Assembly (NCBI GenBank): GCA_000695325.1
Contig: AVPN01000057.1
Coordinates: 71,652-130,422, forward strand
Reading direction: 5' to 3'
DNA: 58,771 bases
Source: Pleurobrachia bachei
Lineage: Eukaryota > Ctenophora > Tentaculata > Cydippida > Pleurobrachiidae
Numbering within the stretch: position 1 is the first letter of the stretch; each line of letters starts with the position of its first letter. Both the position numbers and the translations under genes were made by a program. A model generated the notes under the pieces. That model ran no database searches, was not told where the DNA came from, and saw only the letters and a program-made list of their open reading frames with translations. Of the stretch, positions 36,146-48,200 are shown piece after piece.

Positions 36146-36776
36146 NNNNNNNNNNNNNNNNNNNNNNNNNNNNNNNNNNNNNNNNNNNNNNNNNNNNNNN
36201 NNNNNNNNNNNNNNNNNNNNNNNNNNNNNNNNNNNNNNNNNNNNNNNNNNNNNNNNNNNNNNNNNNNNNNNNNNNNNNNNNNNNNNNNNNNNNNNNNNNN
36301 NNNNNNNNNNNNNNNNNNNNNNNNNNNNNNNNNNNNNNNNNNNNNNNNNNNNNNNNNNNNNNNNNNNNNNNNNNNNNNNNNNNNNNNNNNNNNNNNNNNN
36401 NNNNNNNNNNNNNNNNNNNNNNNNNNNNNNNNNNNNNNNNNNNNNNNNNNNNNNNNNNNNNNNNNNNNNNNNNNNNNNNNNNNNNNNNNNNNNNNNNNNN
36501 NNNNNNNNNNNNNNNNNNNNNNNNNNNNNNNNNNNNNNNNNNNNNNNNNNNNNNNNNNNNNNNNNNNNNNNNNNNNNNNNNNNNNNNNNNNNNNNNNNNN
36601 NNNNNNNNNNNNNNNNNNNNNNNNNNNNNNNNNNNNNNNNNNNNNNNNNNNNNNNNNNNNNNNNNNNNNNNNNNNNNNNNNNNNNNNNNNNNNNNNNNNN
36701 NNNNNNNNNNNNNNNNNNNNNNNNNNNNNNNNNNNNNNNNNNNNNNNNNNNNNNNNNNNNNNNNNNNNNNNNNNNN
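36146..36776. other. Assembly gap (N run)
   Basis: 631 Ns between a poly-C tract and a large perfect-class hairpin (36777-37038). Confidence 0.98.
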
Positions 36777-37038
36777 ATGCTAAATCGATTCAGCGTGTCC
36801 GATTTTGGGGGGGTCGTCTCTTAGACATTTTGCTCTAAGTCCAACCGTTTTTTCAGAAATCGTATTTCAAGGTTTGTATATGTTGAGCTGAAATGCTTCT
36901 ATTCAGAGCTAATCTTATCTCTTTCAGCTAAACATGTACAAACCTTGGAATGCGATTTCTGAAAAAACGGTTGGACTTAGAGCAAAATGTATAAGAGACG
37001 ACCCCCCCAAACTCGGACACGCTGAATCGATTTAGCAT
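36777..37038. repeat. 262-bp near-perfect palindrome (117-bp arms)
   Basis: Left arm 36777-36893 (ATGCTAAATCGATTCAGCGT...) and right arm 36922-37038 are reverse complements with only about six mismatches; the loop is 28 nt. The outer end touches the N gap. Either a foldback transposon or the centre of a MITE; a strong cruciform would explain the assembly break. Confidence 0.93.
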
Positions 37039-37807
37039 AAAATTAGATCGCTAGGACTTACCGTTTTTGCGTTATGGCCATTTTACGTTTTCCTAAAATA
37101 TGTGCTTTACAAAAAGAAACCTGTAGGCCACATTTCAAATTCGGACCTTCTGAAAATTTGTGGCTACTTTTACAATTGTTAGATGCACCTAATGTCCGAT
37201 TTTTAGCCTTAACGATTTATAGGAACATGTCCAAATATGGCCTCAAAGTCGAAAAAAAGTAAAATGGTCTCAGACAAAAAATTGAGCACCATTTCAAAAA
37301 TCACTGCTTGGGCTGATACACCTTGGTATCCTCTACAAATCCCCGAATTTTTGACCTTCTAGCCCTAAAATTAAAATTTAGGTCCCTTAAAAACCGCTAT
37401 TTCGGGTCCTCTTTTTTCCGACTTTGAGGGGCTGTAGCAAAAATATGAATTCGAGTTAAGGGCTAAAATTGCATATTTGAGGTCCCCTTGGTATGCCCAA
37501 CAACCCCATATGGTGAGCTAAGCGGGCACTCGACAAAAATTTCGCCGAGGTGTACCCTTAATCTCCTGATATAGTGTTTTGAGTATCAGTAATCATTAAC
37601 CACCCGCGTCGCAGTCCCCCTTCCTAAGACTCTGACTTCATCCCCAAGTCACCTCAGTGACCCCACCCCCTGCGCGGTAGCACGCTCCGCGCGCCCAGCT
37701 GCCCACCCATGAATAAAGCTCCCTATTTCAGCAGTTCAAACTAGCAATAGGTACACTGTGTACACGAGTACATATCTCTCTCACACACATTTCCCATCTA
37801 GCCAGCC
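37039..37807. other. Non-coding region upstream of COPE
   Basis: A/T-rich sequence, possibly a continuation of the foldback element: ACACCTTGGTATCC near 37318 and GAGGTGTACCCTTA near 37549 are loosely inverted. A GCGC patch lies at 37670-37700. No ORF of note; COPE transcription should start within the last 100 bp. Confidence 0.5.
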
Positions 37808-39016
37808 ATGGCAGATCCATTGTTTTCGGTCAAGACAGCTTTCTATATCGGGGCATACAGGCAATGTGTTAAAGAGGCACAGAAGCTGCAGTTGGGAGAT
37901 CAAGCCTTGGCGCTGGAGTGTGATGTTTTGATGTATAGAGCTTATCTGGCAGAAGGTATAATAAAGAGAAGAAAAGACACAGACAGACGAACAGAGAGGA
38001 ACTAATTTGTGTTTTCATATCCCTATTTAATCAATTTCACATCCCCCACAGGTAAATTCAACCTGGTAATTGGTGAAACAGAGAGCCGACATGGACCTGA
38101 GTTCAGGGCCCTAGTTATCCTTGCAAAGATCTTACAGAGCCCCGCTGATAAGGATTCTATATGTGCTGAGGTGGGTTTCAGAACTCTTTTTAAATCATGT
38201 TATTCTTGCTAACTATCGCCAATTGGTGTTTAGGATGGTATGAAAGAATGGTATCAACACCACCAACACTAGTAGTGTCACCATCATCATACTTCCATCA
38301 TCTGTACCCAAATTCCCTTGTTCACTAACAACAACTAATCTCCTTACATCTCCATACCCCAATTCTCTTGTTGACTAATCCCCTAACATCTCCCTTCTCT
38401 ACAGGTTGGTAACGTTCTCAACGAAGGAGCGGTCAGTGTCTGTCCTGATCTTGTCGCCCTCCTCTGTGCCAACATATATCTCTCTGCTGGTGACTATGAT
38501 AACGCCCTACGTGTAGCTAACTCTTGTGGATCTCTAGAGTGCTCTGCCCTCGCTCTCCAAACCCTCCTGCAAATCAACCGGGTCGACATGGCAACCAAAG
38601 AATTCAAGAAGATCCAAGAGCGAGACGAGGATGCCACAGTGTCACAACTTGCTTTTGCAGCCCTCAACGTTTCACTTGGGGAGACTAAGAGTGTCCAGAC
38701 AGCATTTTACATTTACCAGGAGTTAGCGGATAAATTTGGCGGGTGAGGTTAAAACAATTTGCCAGTCCGTCAAACGAACAATTACGTCTTTAAGCCTGAA
38801 CAAGCTGAAGATGTTCTCCAAAAGGCGCTAGATAAGGACAGTGGTCATCCGGAGACTCTAGTTAATCTCTCTATTGTGTCCCAGATTTTGGGAGCTAAGG
38901 AGAGCGCGAGGAGGTATATTAACCAGTTGAGGGATGCTCATCCTACCCACCCGCATGTTGTGAGGCTGGCCGATAGAGAGAAATTATTTGATGAACTTGC
39001 TAGTGCCAGGAGTTAG
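37808..39016 (+). CDS. COPE: Coatomer subunit epsilon (COPI coat)
   Basis: TPR-like subunit of the COPI coat that mediates Golgi-to-ER retrograde transport; it stabilises alpha-COP. Exons 37808-37955, 38052-38170 and 38405-39016 give 292 aa in frame, close to the usual size of about 300. The start is in GCCATGGCA, a strong Kozak context. Family landmarks: an N-terminus with LFSVKTAFYIGAYRQC, then SRHGPEF, RDEDATVSQLA, YIYQELADKFG, LQKALDKDSGHPETLVNL, and QLRDAHPTHPHV near the C-terminus. As written, exon 3 contains an in-frame TGA at 38744 and loses a conserved repeat. Replacing 38741-38790 by its complement, unreversed, gives PTPILLNGQAVCLLMQ in frame, the expected COPE sequence. Confidence 0.92.
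38741..38790 (+). other. In-place complemented 50-nt segment inside COPE
   Basis: The raw bases are open in no useful frame and introduce TGA at 38744. The non-reversed complement reads PTPILLNGQAVCLLMQ in the COPE frame and joins the EQAEDVLQKALDKDSG repeat with no length change. The exact edges are inferred from the 50-nt length seen at other sites; the conserved match is direct. Confidence 0.85.
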
Positions 39017-39556
39017 GGAGTGTGATTGTGTGTTATTGTTACAAATATTTGGGGGTTACTCTCTTACTCATAACTCGTCAGATTAGAACGTACGATCTGT
39101 CAGAAGTCATAGTGCGCTTTCTTTTTTCACGATCTTAGACACAGCGTAGTTTCACAACATTTTATTGCCACCCTTTGCTCTTTTGTGGCAGGGCCATGAA
39201 TTTAGCAAACTAATTTGGTTGAGCTGAGTTTGGAGAGTTTCTTGTAACTACTCAGTAAAAGAGAGAAGTATTGAGAGTGTAAAGTGAATTGTGTCTAATG
39301 CATGTGTATAAATCTTTGCAATTTGTTCAAGAAATATCTGACAAATTCTCCTGTTTTATTAGTCTCAACTGTTGCCCCTGTATTGCTAATCTCTCCCTGA
39401 GCTGTTTGGTGACCCAACCCCCCCCCCAGCTCCCTATTCAAACACAAGGCATTCCTCAACAACCCGGCCTCCCAATCCACCGAATCTTAACTTCCCCCTC
39501 TTCTCCCCACAGCTAATGGTATTCCCAGTAGTATAACAACCTACTACCCCGTTACC

Positions 39557-42500
39557 ATGGTAACTCCAGTGGACAATGAGATATCACACTACTTCAAATC
39601 AGTTGAGAGGATCCTGTCCGCCAACTTTCCCACTGCATCCTCCGATATTCTAACAGTGATAACCTCACTATACCGGCAGTGCAATGTCCCATCCCACCGG
39701 GGAGAGCTGTTATACCTACTGAAGAGCTTCCTGGAACGGAATCTATCCGATATCACAGGAAATAACGAGCAGGAGGTGATGGGGAACAAGTTGAGGGAGT
39801 TGATGTATGGGATGAATGTACTTGTATTCTCTGTTAACAATGGTGGTATCACCACGGCGAACACAACACATGACATCATGTCACCTCCACACAAACGGAG
39901 GAGAGTGGATATCCATCAGAGGATAGTGGGAACGCTTGCCGAGGTAATAATAATCATATTAATAAATAATAATAAAAACAATAGCAATTATTAAGGGTCT
40001 ATATACATGTTTCATGATGCCCCACGAGGAGGCACCAATCATTAATAATAAAGATTTTGGCTACACGGCCAACTCGACATTTACTCTACGCAAAACACGT
40101 CTGAACTCACTTCCATTTCCCACTATAGGTGGTCAAGAAACACTCCACCGACGTGGAAATCCACGAGATACTCCAGATATTCACAACTGAAGTAACAACC
40201 ATGGATATACCTCACTCTGATGCGGTGGAAGTGGAGAGACATTGTTCTCAACTTCTCAAAGTGTCATCTCCCCTCCAGTTCCTAGTTGAGTTTCTGGAGC
40301 TCCTCAGGATACCATATTTCAGGGTTACACGACCTGTTCTACTTAGACCTACTGAGTGGTTCCTGGCACCTTATCAGATGATTCATTTTCCACTCGCTGA
40401 TTATACCAGATTAGCATTGTTTAAGAAGATTTGTGGCGAGGTGTTACCTCGGTCCCTTGCCCATGCGCTGGGTTTGTTCATGGACAAATTTAGAAGGTTA
40501 GTTTCGTGTCATATAAGTTGTATCTCAGTTCTGTTTTGAAGTTGAAATTATAGCAAGTGTTATCCTGTCAGACCAAAGCTCTAACAGGGATCTTACAGGT
40601 ATTACCTGATTTTTTCTAACGCATTCTATTTTTCAGGGCCCCGAACCCCCAGAAACAGATGATTCTAGATCGAATAGCATCGGTTGATCTGTCCCTATCA
40701 CGACTCCAAGACAAATCCTACGTTGCCTCCGTATTCGCTGCGTTTGGTGACTGTTTTGAGGTATTCGCCAAATCCAAGGCTGGGTTACCCCCGCCTGGCA
40801 AAAAGAAGGTTGCTGAGGGAGGTAGTGTTCCTGGTGATAAAATGAGGACTAATGTTCTTGATAAAGGAACTGGGAGTGTTCCTGGTGATAGTGGAAGGAC
40901 AAATGACGCACATAGTGAGTCCCGCAGGTTAGGGCTAATTGTACTCGTCTAAATTATAGCTGAATGTGTATAAAGCTAGACACTGACAGTGTCACAATGT
41001 GGCTACGCTCAGCTCCGAACATGCTGCATTGTGTTGTCTGAACAATTCAAGAATAAATGTATTTTTAATGTTGGTTGGTTTTTACACATTCCCTCCTCTC
41101 TCAGGACGTCTACTCCGCCAGTTATTGATCTCACTGATACACCCCCTGACGAGCACCATTCTTCTTCTCATCATTCCAAAGTTGCTGCTGGCCACATGAA
41201 CTCTACAACAGGAGGGAGGGATCAGACAACTAGCAATATGGCTCCTATAGCTGGAGGGATCAGTGATCAGCCAGCTCCTGCTGTGACTCTGACTCAGATT
41301 CAGACTTCCACCGTGACTCTGGCTGAGAGTCAGACTTCTACTCTGACTCAGAGTCAGACTTCTACAGTCACTCTGACTGCTGAAGAGGACTCACAGAACT
41401 ACTCCCAGGATAGCGTGGTGTTTCTAGGAGAGGAGGGTGGAGGTGGGGACTGTGTGATAACCTCAGTGGTACCTTCAAATGTAAAGTATGTTGAGGTTGA
41501 GGTGCCAAAAACAAATACTGCGAAGTTAGAGGAACAGTGGAACATTGTTGCTGCCAAATTAAATGAACAACGGTGTACTACTACCAAATTGAAGGAACAA
41601 CGGTGTACTGCTGCCAAATTAATGGAACAGCGGGATACTACTGGCAAATTAATGGTTTCAAAGGGGCCAGTTGACAGTATAGAGTGTAATGAATCGTTAG
41701 ATAGTAACTCTAATGGTGAAGGTGATATTGGCAATGACCCAGTTGATAATTCAGTTGAGATTATGGAACACTCAGAACAAGATAATCAGGAAGTAGGAGA
41801 CTCAGCTGATCCGGAGCAGGAAGTCATGATCTCTACTGATCCCGTGGTGGGAACAATCGGGATATCCAGCAAAGAAAGAGAAAGCAGTTCACCAGATGAT
41901 GTGCAGTTGGGAGCTGCTGCTGCAGTGGAGGAAAGTTCACCAACATTAGATGTTGATGTGCCTATGGAAATAGGGAGGCAAGAAGAAGAAGTCCAAATAG
42001 ATGCAACACTTGATACTGTCCCAGTGGATACAACGCGTGTTCCAATAACAGCAGACTGTGATAATATTACCTCGCCGCCTCCCCGGATAGTGATAATCAA
42101 TAGTGTGATGAGTTCCCAGGGTAGCAACTCACAGACACCACCTTACTATAATCAGGATAACAGTCCCCCTCCTGCTGAACTACTCGTGACATCACCTCAA
42201 CATGTGACTATGAAGTCATCAAATGAGGCTATGACGTCACCAAAGACTACCAAATCACTTGAAATCTCCATCAGCCCTATCCCTCCTCCTCCTTCAAATA
42301 CAATTGAAACAATCAACTCTCCAGAATCCGCCAAATCTCCAAATATCACGGACACCAGGCCACGTCAGAAACAGAGATCAATCCACATCAGCAGGATAGC
42401 GTGGTGTTTCTAGGAGAGGAGGGTGGAGGTGGGGACTGTGTGATAACCTCAGTGGTACCTTCAAATGTAAAGTATGTTGAGGTTGAGGTGCCAAAAACAA

Positions 42501-45017
42501 ATACTGCGAAGTTAGAGGAACAGTGGAACATTGTTGCTGCCAAATTAAATGAACAACGGTGTACTACTACCAAATTGAAGGAACAACGGTGTACTGCTGC
42601 CAAATTAATGGAACAGCGGGATACTACTGGCAAATTAATGGTTTCAAAGGGGCCAGTTGACAGTATAGAGTGTAATGAATCGTTAGATAGTAACTCTAAT
42701 GGTGAAGGTGATATTGGCAATGACGCAGTTGATAATTCAGTTGAGATTATGGAACACTCAGAACAAGATAATCAGGAAGTAGGAGACTCAGCTGATCCGG
42801 AGCAGGAAGTCATGATCTCTACTGATCCCGTGGTGGGAACAATCGGGATATCCAGCAAAGAAAGAGAAAGCAGTTCACCAGATGATGTGCAGTTGGGAGC
42901 TGCTGCTGCAGTGGAGGAAAGTTCACCAACATTAGATGTTGATGTGCCTATGGAAATAGGGAGGCAAGAAGAAGAAGTCCAAATAGATGCAACACCTGTT
43001 CCAGTGGATGCAACACTCGATACTGTCCCAGTGGATACAACGCGTGTTCCAATAACAGCAGACTGTGATAATATTACCTCGCCGCCTCCCCGGATAGTGA
43101 TAATCAATAGTGTGATGAGTTCCCAGGGTAGCAACTCACAGACACCACCTTACTATAATCAGGATAACAGTCCCCCTCCTGCTGAACTACTCGTGACATC
43201 ACCTCAACATGTGACTATGAAGTCATCAAATGAGGCTATGACGTCACCAAAGACTACCAAATCACTTGAAATCTCCATCAGCCCTATCCCTCCTCCTCCT
43301 TCAAATACAATTGAAACAATCAACTCTCCAGAATCCGCCAAATCTCCAAATATCACGGACACCAGGCCACGTCAGAAACAGAGATCAATCCACATCAGAC
43401 CAGAACCTGCTACATCAGAAACTCCTGCACCGATTGAGGATCGGGGGAAAAGAAGGATTCTCCTTCAATCAGCCAGCAGTGATAATCACCAGAAACCAGC
43501 CAGCTCTGATCACGCGAAACCAGCTAGCTCTGATCACCACAAACAAGATAATGAGAATCAAGATGATTCGTGTAGTGAGGATGAAACCAAATCACAAAAC
43601 GAGGAAGAGGAAGAAGAAGATCCTGATATTGATGAAGAGTCAGGGGAGTATCAGGAGAGGTTAAAAAGGATAGCTGCACTAACTAGGAAGTTAACAAAAA
43701 TAGGAAGGAGGATTAGGGCGATACAGGAAGCTGATATTGGAGTTGAGGATCTGGATAAATGGGGTAACCTTTACTTGCAGGTAGTATTTGGTTTTGTATG
43801 TTTTATCTCTACTCGACGAGTAGAATGGTATTATTTTTATCTACCTTCCTCGCTAAAAAGTTTATATCCTTGTTACCATGGTGATTACTAAAACCCCAAA
43901 CTGCACCAGGAGACCAAGTTAAAGAAGAAGCACAGGATGGTGCTAACTGAGCTGGAGGATATTCAGGGGTCTCTGGTGGATGTGCATTATGGATTCCGGG
44001 TTAAGGTGAATTGCGGAATTCCACAGTTATCTGAATACCTGGAAACACGATTAAACGCTAAACAGGTGACTATCTGGAATCTGGGAACAAGAAATACCTT
44101 TTCACCCTATCCTTTTCCAAAGTTGGAAAGTTTCAGGTGAATTCCACATGCTCCTGTCAGTATTTCTTATCTAAATTTTCCTCTCAGAAATTCCCTGACA
44201 TCCAAGATATCCGGAAGTTAATTGTCCGGGGATTACAGCATTGCCGGGTCAAAATGAAAGATACTAAAATTGATGCCTTATCCAGACAGGTTCTACTGGA
44301 TATTGGCTCGCAGATTCAACTACATAGGAAAACTGAACTTCGGTATGACGTAATTCTCTTTCTCTCTGTCCTCCTGTGATATGTCTCCAATCTCACACAT
44401 CCTCCCATCCCCTGCCTCTCCAACCCCATCTCTAATATCCCCTCTCCCATCCAGATTGGACGGTGGATTCCATTTGATGGATCGTGTTGATCTCACCGCT
44501 GACCCAGCAAAACAGGACACAGAACTAAGGAAGAAACTAAACAGAAACAAAAAGGAGGCTGGCAAGAAACTACACTCAATCCAAACTGAGTTAGTTTAAT
44601 TTAGTTTTAACTTGAAACAGTTTTTAATTTAGTTTCAACTTGATCAACCGAACCCTCACAGAGCACGCTTTTATCATGTCTATGAAATAAAAGAACGGTG
44701 TGAGCCACACACAGTTTCTAACTTGAAACACTTTATAGTTTGTAACTCTATCAATCCACAGGTTTGATGACCGGCAGTTTAAAAGAGAGTTACAGGACAG
44801 TCTACTATTTGATGACGATGCCTCAGAGGGGGCGAAGGGGAAATCTGGTGATGATGAGGAGGGAGGTTCAGAGCAGAACACCGACTCTTCAGACACTGAT
44901 GAAGATGATAAAGGTGGCTCTGAAGGAAGTGGTGTGAATCACACTGTGACCAATTCTGGTATTGATCAGGAGAGGAAGGAAGTAAAGACACATCCAGAGC
45001 CAATTTTAATAGATTGA
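39557..45017 (+). CDS. DAXX: DAXX-like histone H3.3 chaperone / SUMO-binding protein
   Basis: Exons 39557-39943 (or from an acceptor at 39513), 40129-40496, 40637-40927, 41105-43780, 43910-44065, 44188-44342, 44455-44589, 44762-45017. The C-terminal half matches the DAXX histone-binding domain: an acidic stretch (DPDIDEESGEY), helical LKRIAALTRKLTKIGRRIRA, then IPQLSEYLETRLN, FPDIQDIRKLIVRGLQH, LLDIGSQIQLHRK and GGFHLMDRVDL. Two SUMO-interaction-like motifs occur: PPVIDLTD at the start of exon 4 and PILID at the extreme C-terminus. Expected role: nuclear deposition of H3.3 at repeats. Exon 4 is low-complexity (AKL.EQR and TLTQ.QTST repeats) and holds a frame-breaking 1-kb duplication. The N-terminal 300 residues are not recognisable from known DAXX and could belong to another protein. 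ATG 39557 has a good context (ACCATGG). Confidence 0.75.
41406..43398 (+). repeat. Tandem duplication inside DAXX exon 4 (986-bp offset)
   Basis: Unit 1 (41406-42391) is repeated at 42392-43398. Unit 2 has an extra 21 bp near 42995. The offset of 986 is not a multiple of three, so the join shifts the frame and gives a stop at 42411-42413. With one unit removed, the exon is open throughout from NYSQDSVVFLG to the histone-binding domain. Confidence 0.95.
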
Positions 45018-45064
45018 TTTTAATGATTTGACCAGAGGTTGCTAGTGGTAACACACACAGTTGT

Positions 45065-45080
45065 TTTAATAAATGTTTTT
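45065..45080 (+). terminator. Polyadenylation signal of the DAXX-like gene
   Basis: AATAAA follows the stop codon by about 50 bp, in a T-rich context. Confidence 0.55.
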
Positions 45081-45239
45081 ATATGACTTTTTATTTCCAT
45101 AATATATATTTTTCGCTGCCATGTTACTTGTTTTGCTGTACGTTAATTAACTATAAATTATTGATAACTAATCAATTAACAACTGTATAACTTCCAAACC
45201 CATTCCCTAATTGTAGCGATGAAAGATAGATAGTACAGA

Positions 45240-48200
45240 ATGTCCTTTCTTAGCGAGTTGCGGAGTGTGGCAAGGGACTCCAGTGGAAAGAGATGTCTCT
45301 TTGCAATCTTAGCCACTTTTGCAGGTTTGATCCAATATGTTCTGACCCTTCTATAAATTAATTATTTTGCTTCTATTTCTCGGTTCCAAATGAATCTTGA
45401 ACATAGTTCCTCCCTCTCCAGTTATCTCACCCCCATTCTCCAGGTATATTGGTCATGTTTTACTGGGTCTACTCGACGGGATCGCTAGCTCTTCGGGCCC
45501 TAACTTTTCTAACAATATTTGATTTCGTAAACCTTTGTACCGCCCTCGCATCAAGGTATGAGAAACAAGTAAACAACCAATCAGAACTCGTTATTTAGGT
45601 CACGTGACTGATTATCAGCCAATCAGGGACCAGTATTTCCTGATTCGGTCGGTTCCTGGAACTAGAGAAACAATTTAGATTTTAGAGAAGGAGAGTCACT
45701 GACAGAAAACTTTTTGTTATGATACGATCCGTGTGCGGGTGTGGCTGACAGGGGGCGCTACGTGCCCAAGGCTGACACCTTTCTATGATGGTTCGGTAGA
45801 TTAAGACGCGGGACGCGGGTTGTAGGAGAGAATCCATCACCCTGGGGCCACTCTTTCATGGGATTATCATATTGGTTAGACTTACATAACACACCCACCC
45901 CTCTCCTCACAGCTTGCAACAAACACCCCCTCCCCTGTCGATGTGATTCCCGTTATAACACACCCATGTTGTCATGTTAGGTATACATAACACCTCCCCC
46001 CCCCATCCCTCCCCTCATCGATGGGCTTGAAACACCCCCCTCCCGCTGACATTCCCGTTCTAACAAATACCCCCCACAGATTGTAACACACCCCCACATC
46101 CACCCCCTTCCCCCACAGATGGGCCGAGAAGAAGTTACCGGATATGAAATTTACCTACGGTTTCTCGAGAGTGGAGGTGCTGGCAGTGTTTTCAGCCACT
46201 CTACTCACCCAATTCCTCTCCTTCTTCATTATAAAAGAGGCGACACATCATCTACTAGAGGGACACGGACCAAGACCTGATTCCATGCCTCTTGCAACTG
46301 CTTTCGGTAAGAAATGGGGTGAACATGGGGTGCGGGTTTGTGGTAGATAATAAGATTCGGAAATCAGGGAGAAAGAGAAAGTTCTGCTGTCAGGAAAAGG
46401 AACCTTATTCCAGAAAGAGATGAACAAGTCGAAATTAAACATTATGATCTTCTCAGGTTTATGTTTACATTTTGGGGCGACATTGACTGTTAAGAACCCG
46501 GCATACGAACATCTTGCCAGGGCATCACCAAGCAACTGGGTCCAGGATAGCGTCAATGATCTGGGTAAATGAAATAGTTAATTAATTAACTGTTATCTAA
46601 GATCTGCTCTTGTTCTGGTCAACGATCGAGCACTGTTATACTGATAAATCTCTCTTTAAATCTAACTTCAATATCTATCCAGTAACAACGATTCTTTATA
46701 TCTCCTAACCCCTCCCCCCCTCCCCCCAGGGTAGTAGTTTGTTTGGCTACGTTCCTCTCCAGTAACAACGACCTAACTGATAACTCCCCCCACTCAGGTA
46801 GCAGTTTGTTTGGTTACGTTCCCCTCCTAGCTGGTGTGTTTCTCCCCGGTAAACCACTGAACCCTCTCGCCCTCGTTACATGTCTCTCCTCCCTCGGGGT
46901 TGGACTATCCTACTATCTTGTTACTGCGTATGAGTTACCAGGAGCTGATGCTGCAGTTGCATTCCTCATTAGTTTTATTACCATAGCGACCCTTCTACCC
47001 ATGACAGGTAAATAGAAATGGACCGGATATGAAATTTACCTACGGTTTCTCGAGAGTGGAGGTGCTGGCAGTGTTTTCAGCCACTCTACTCACCCAATTC
47101 CTCTCCTTCTTCATTATAAAAGAGGCGACACATCATCTACTAGAGGGACACGGACCAAGACCTGATTCCATGCCTCTTGCAACTGCTTTCGGTAAGAAAT
47201 GGGGTGAACATGGGGTGCGGGTTTGTGGTAGATAATAAGATTCGGAAATCAGGGAGAAAGAGAAAGTTCTGCTGTCAGGAAAAGGAACCTTATTCCAGAA
47301 AGAGATGAACAAGTCGAAATTAAACATTATGATCTTCTCAGGTTTATGTTTACATTTTGGGGCGACATTGACTGTTAAGAACCCGGCATACGAACATCTT
47401 GCCAGGGCATCACCAAGCAACTGGGTCCAGGATAGCGTCAATGATCTGGGTAAATGAAATAGTTAATTAATTAACTGTTATCTAAGATCTGCTCTTGTTC
47501 TGGTCAACGATCGAGCACTGTTATACTGATAAATCTCTCTTTAAATCTAACTTCAATATCTATCCAGTAACAACGATTCTTTATATCTCCTAACCCCTCC
47601 CCCCCTCCCCCCAGGGTAGTAGTTTGTTTGGCTACGTTCCTCTCCAGTAACAACGACCTAACTGATAACTCCCCCCACTCAGGTAGCAGTTTGTTTGGTT
47701 ACGTTCCCCTCCTAGCTGGTGTGTTTCTCCCCGGTAAACCACTGAACCCTCTCGCCCTCCAATGTACAGAGAGGAGGGAGCCCCAACCTGATAGGATGAT
47801 AGAACAATGTGCGTATGAGTTACCAGGAGCTGATGCTGCAGTTGCATTCCTCATTAGTTTTATTACCATAGCGACCCTTCTACCCATGACAGGTAAATAG
47901 AAATGGAGTTTGCTGGTTTGTCTCACTACCACTGCTCGGGCTCCAAACCGACGTCCGATAAAAAAACTAGAACAGAACAGTACATCCGCCAATTTTATTG
48001 ACAATATGGGTTAACCGTTTATTCAAAAAAAATGAGCCACAAATGGTAATGCAATGTCCACGTCCAGTCAGTGTCCTGTTTCAATCTTGGGTCGGCGTGC
48101 TTGACAACATTTTCCAATATCTTCTCACTCGTGTGCACCAACACTGGGCGTGAGAGAGTATTATTGTTTCATGTGTACACTCACTTCTCCGGCTCTCTCT

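Noticed and set aside
35990-36838. ORFs spanning the second N gap
   Set aside because: Same reason; the gap is flanked by poly-C and a hairpin.
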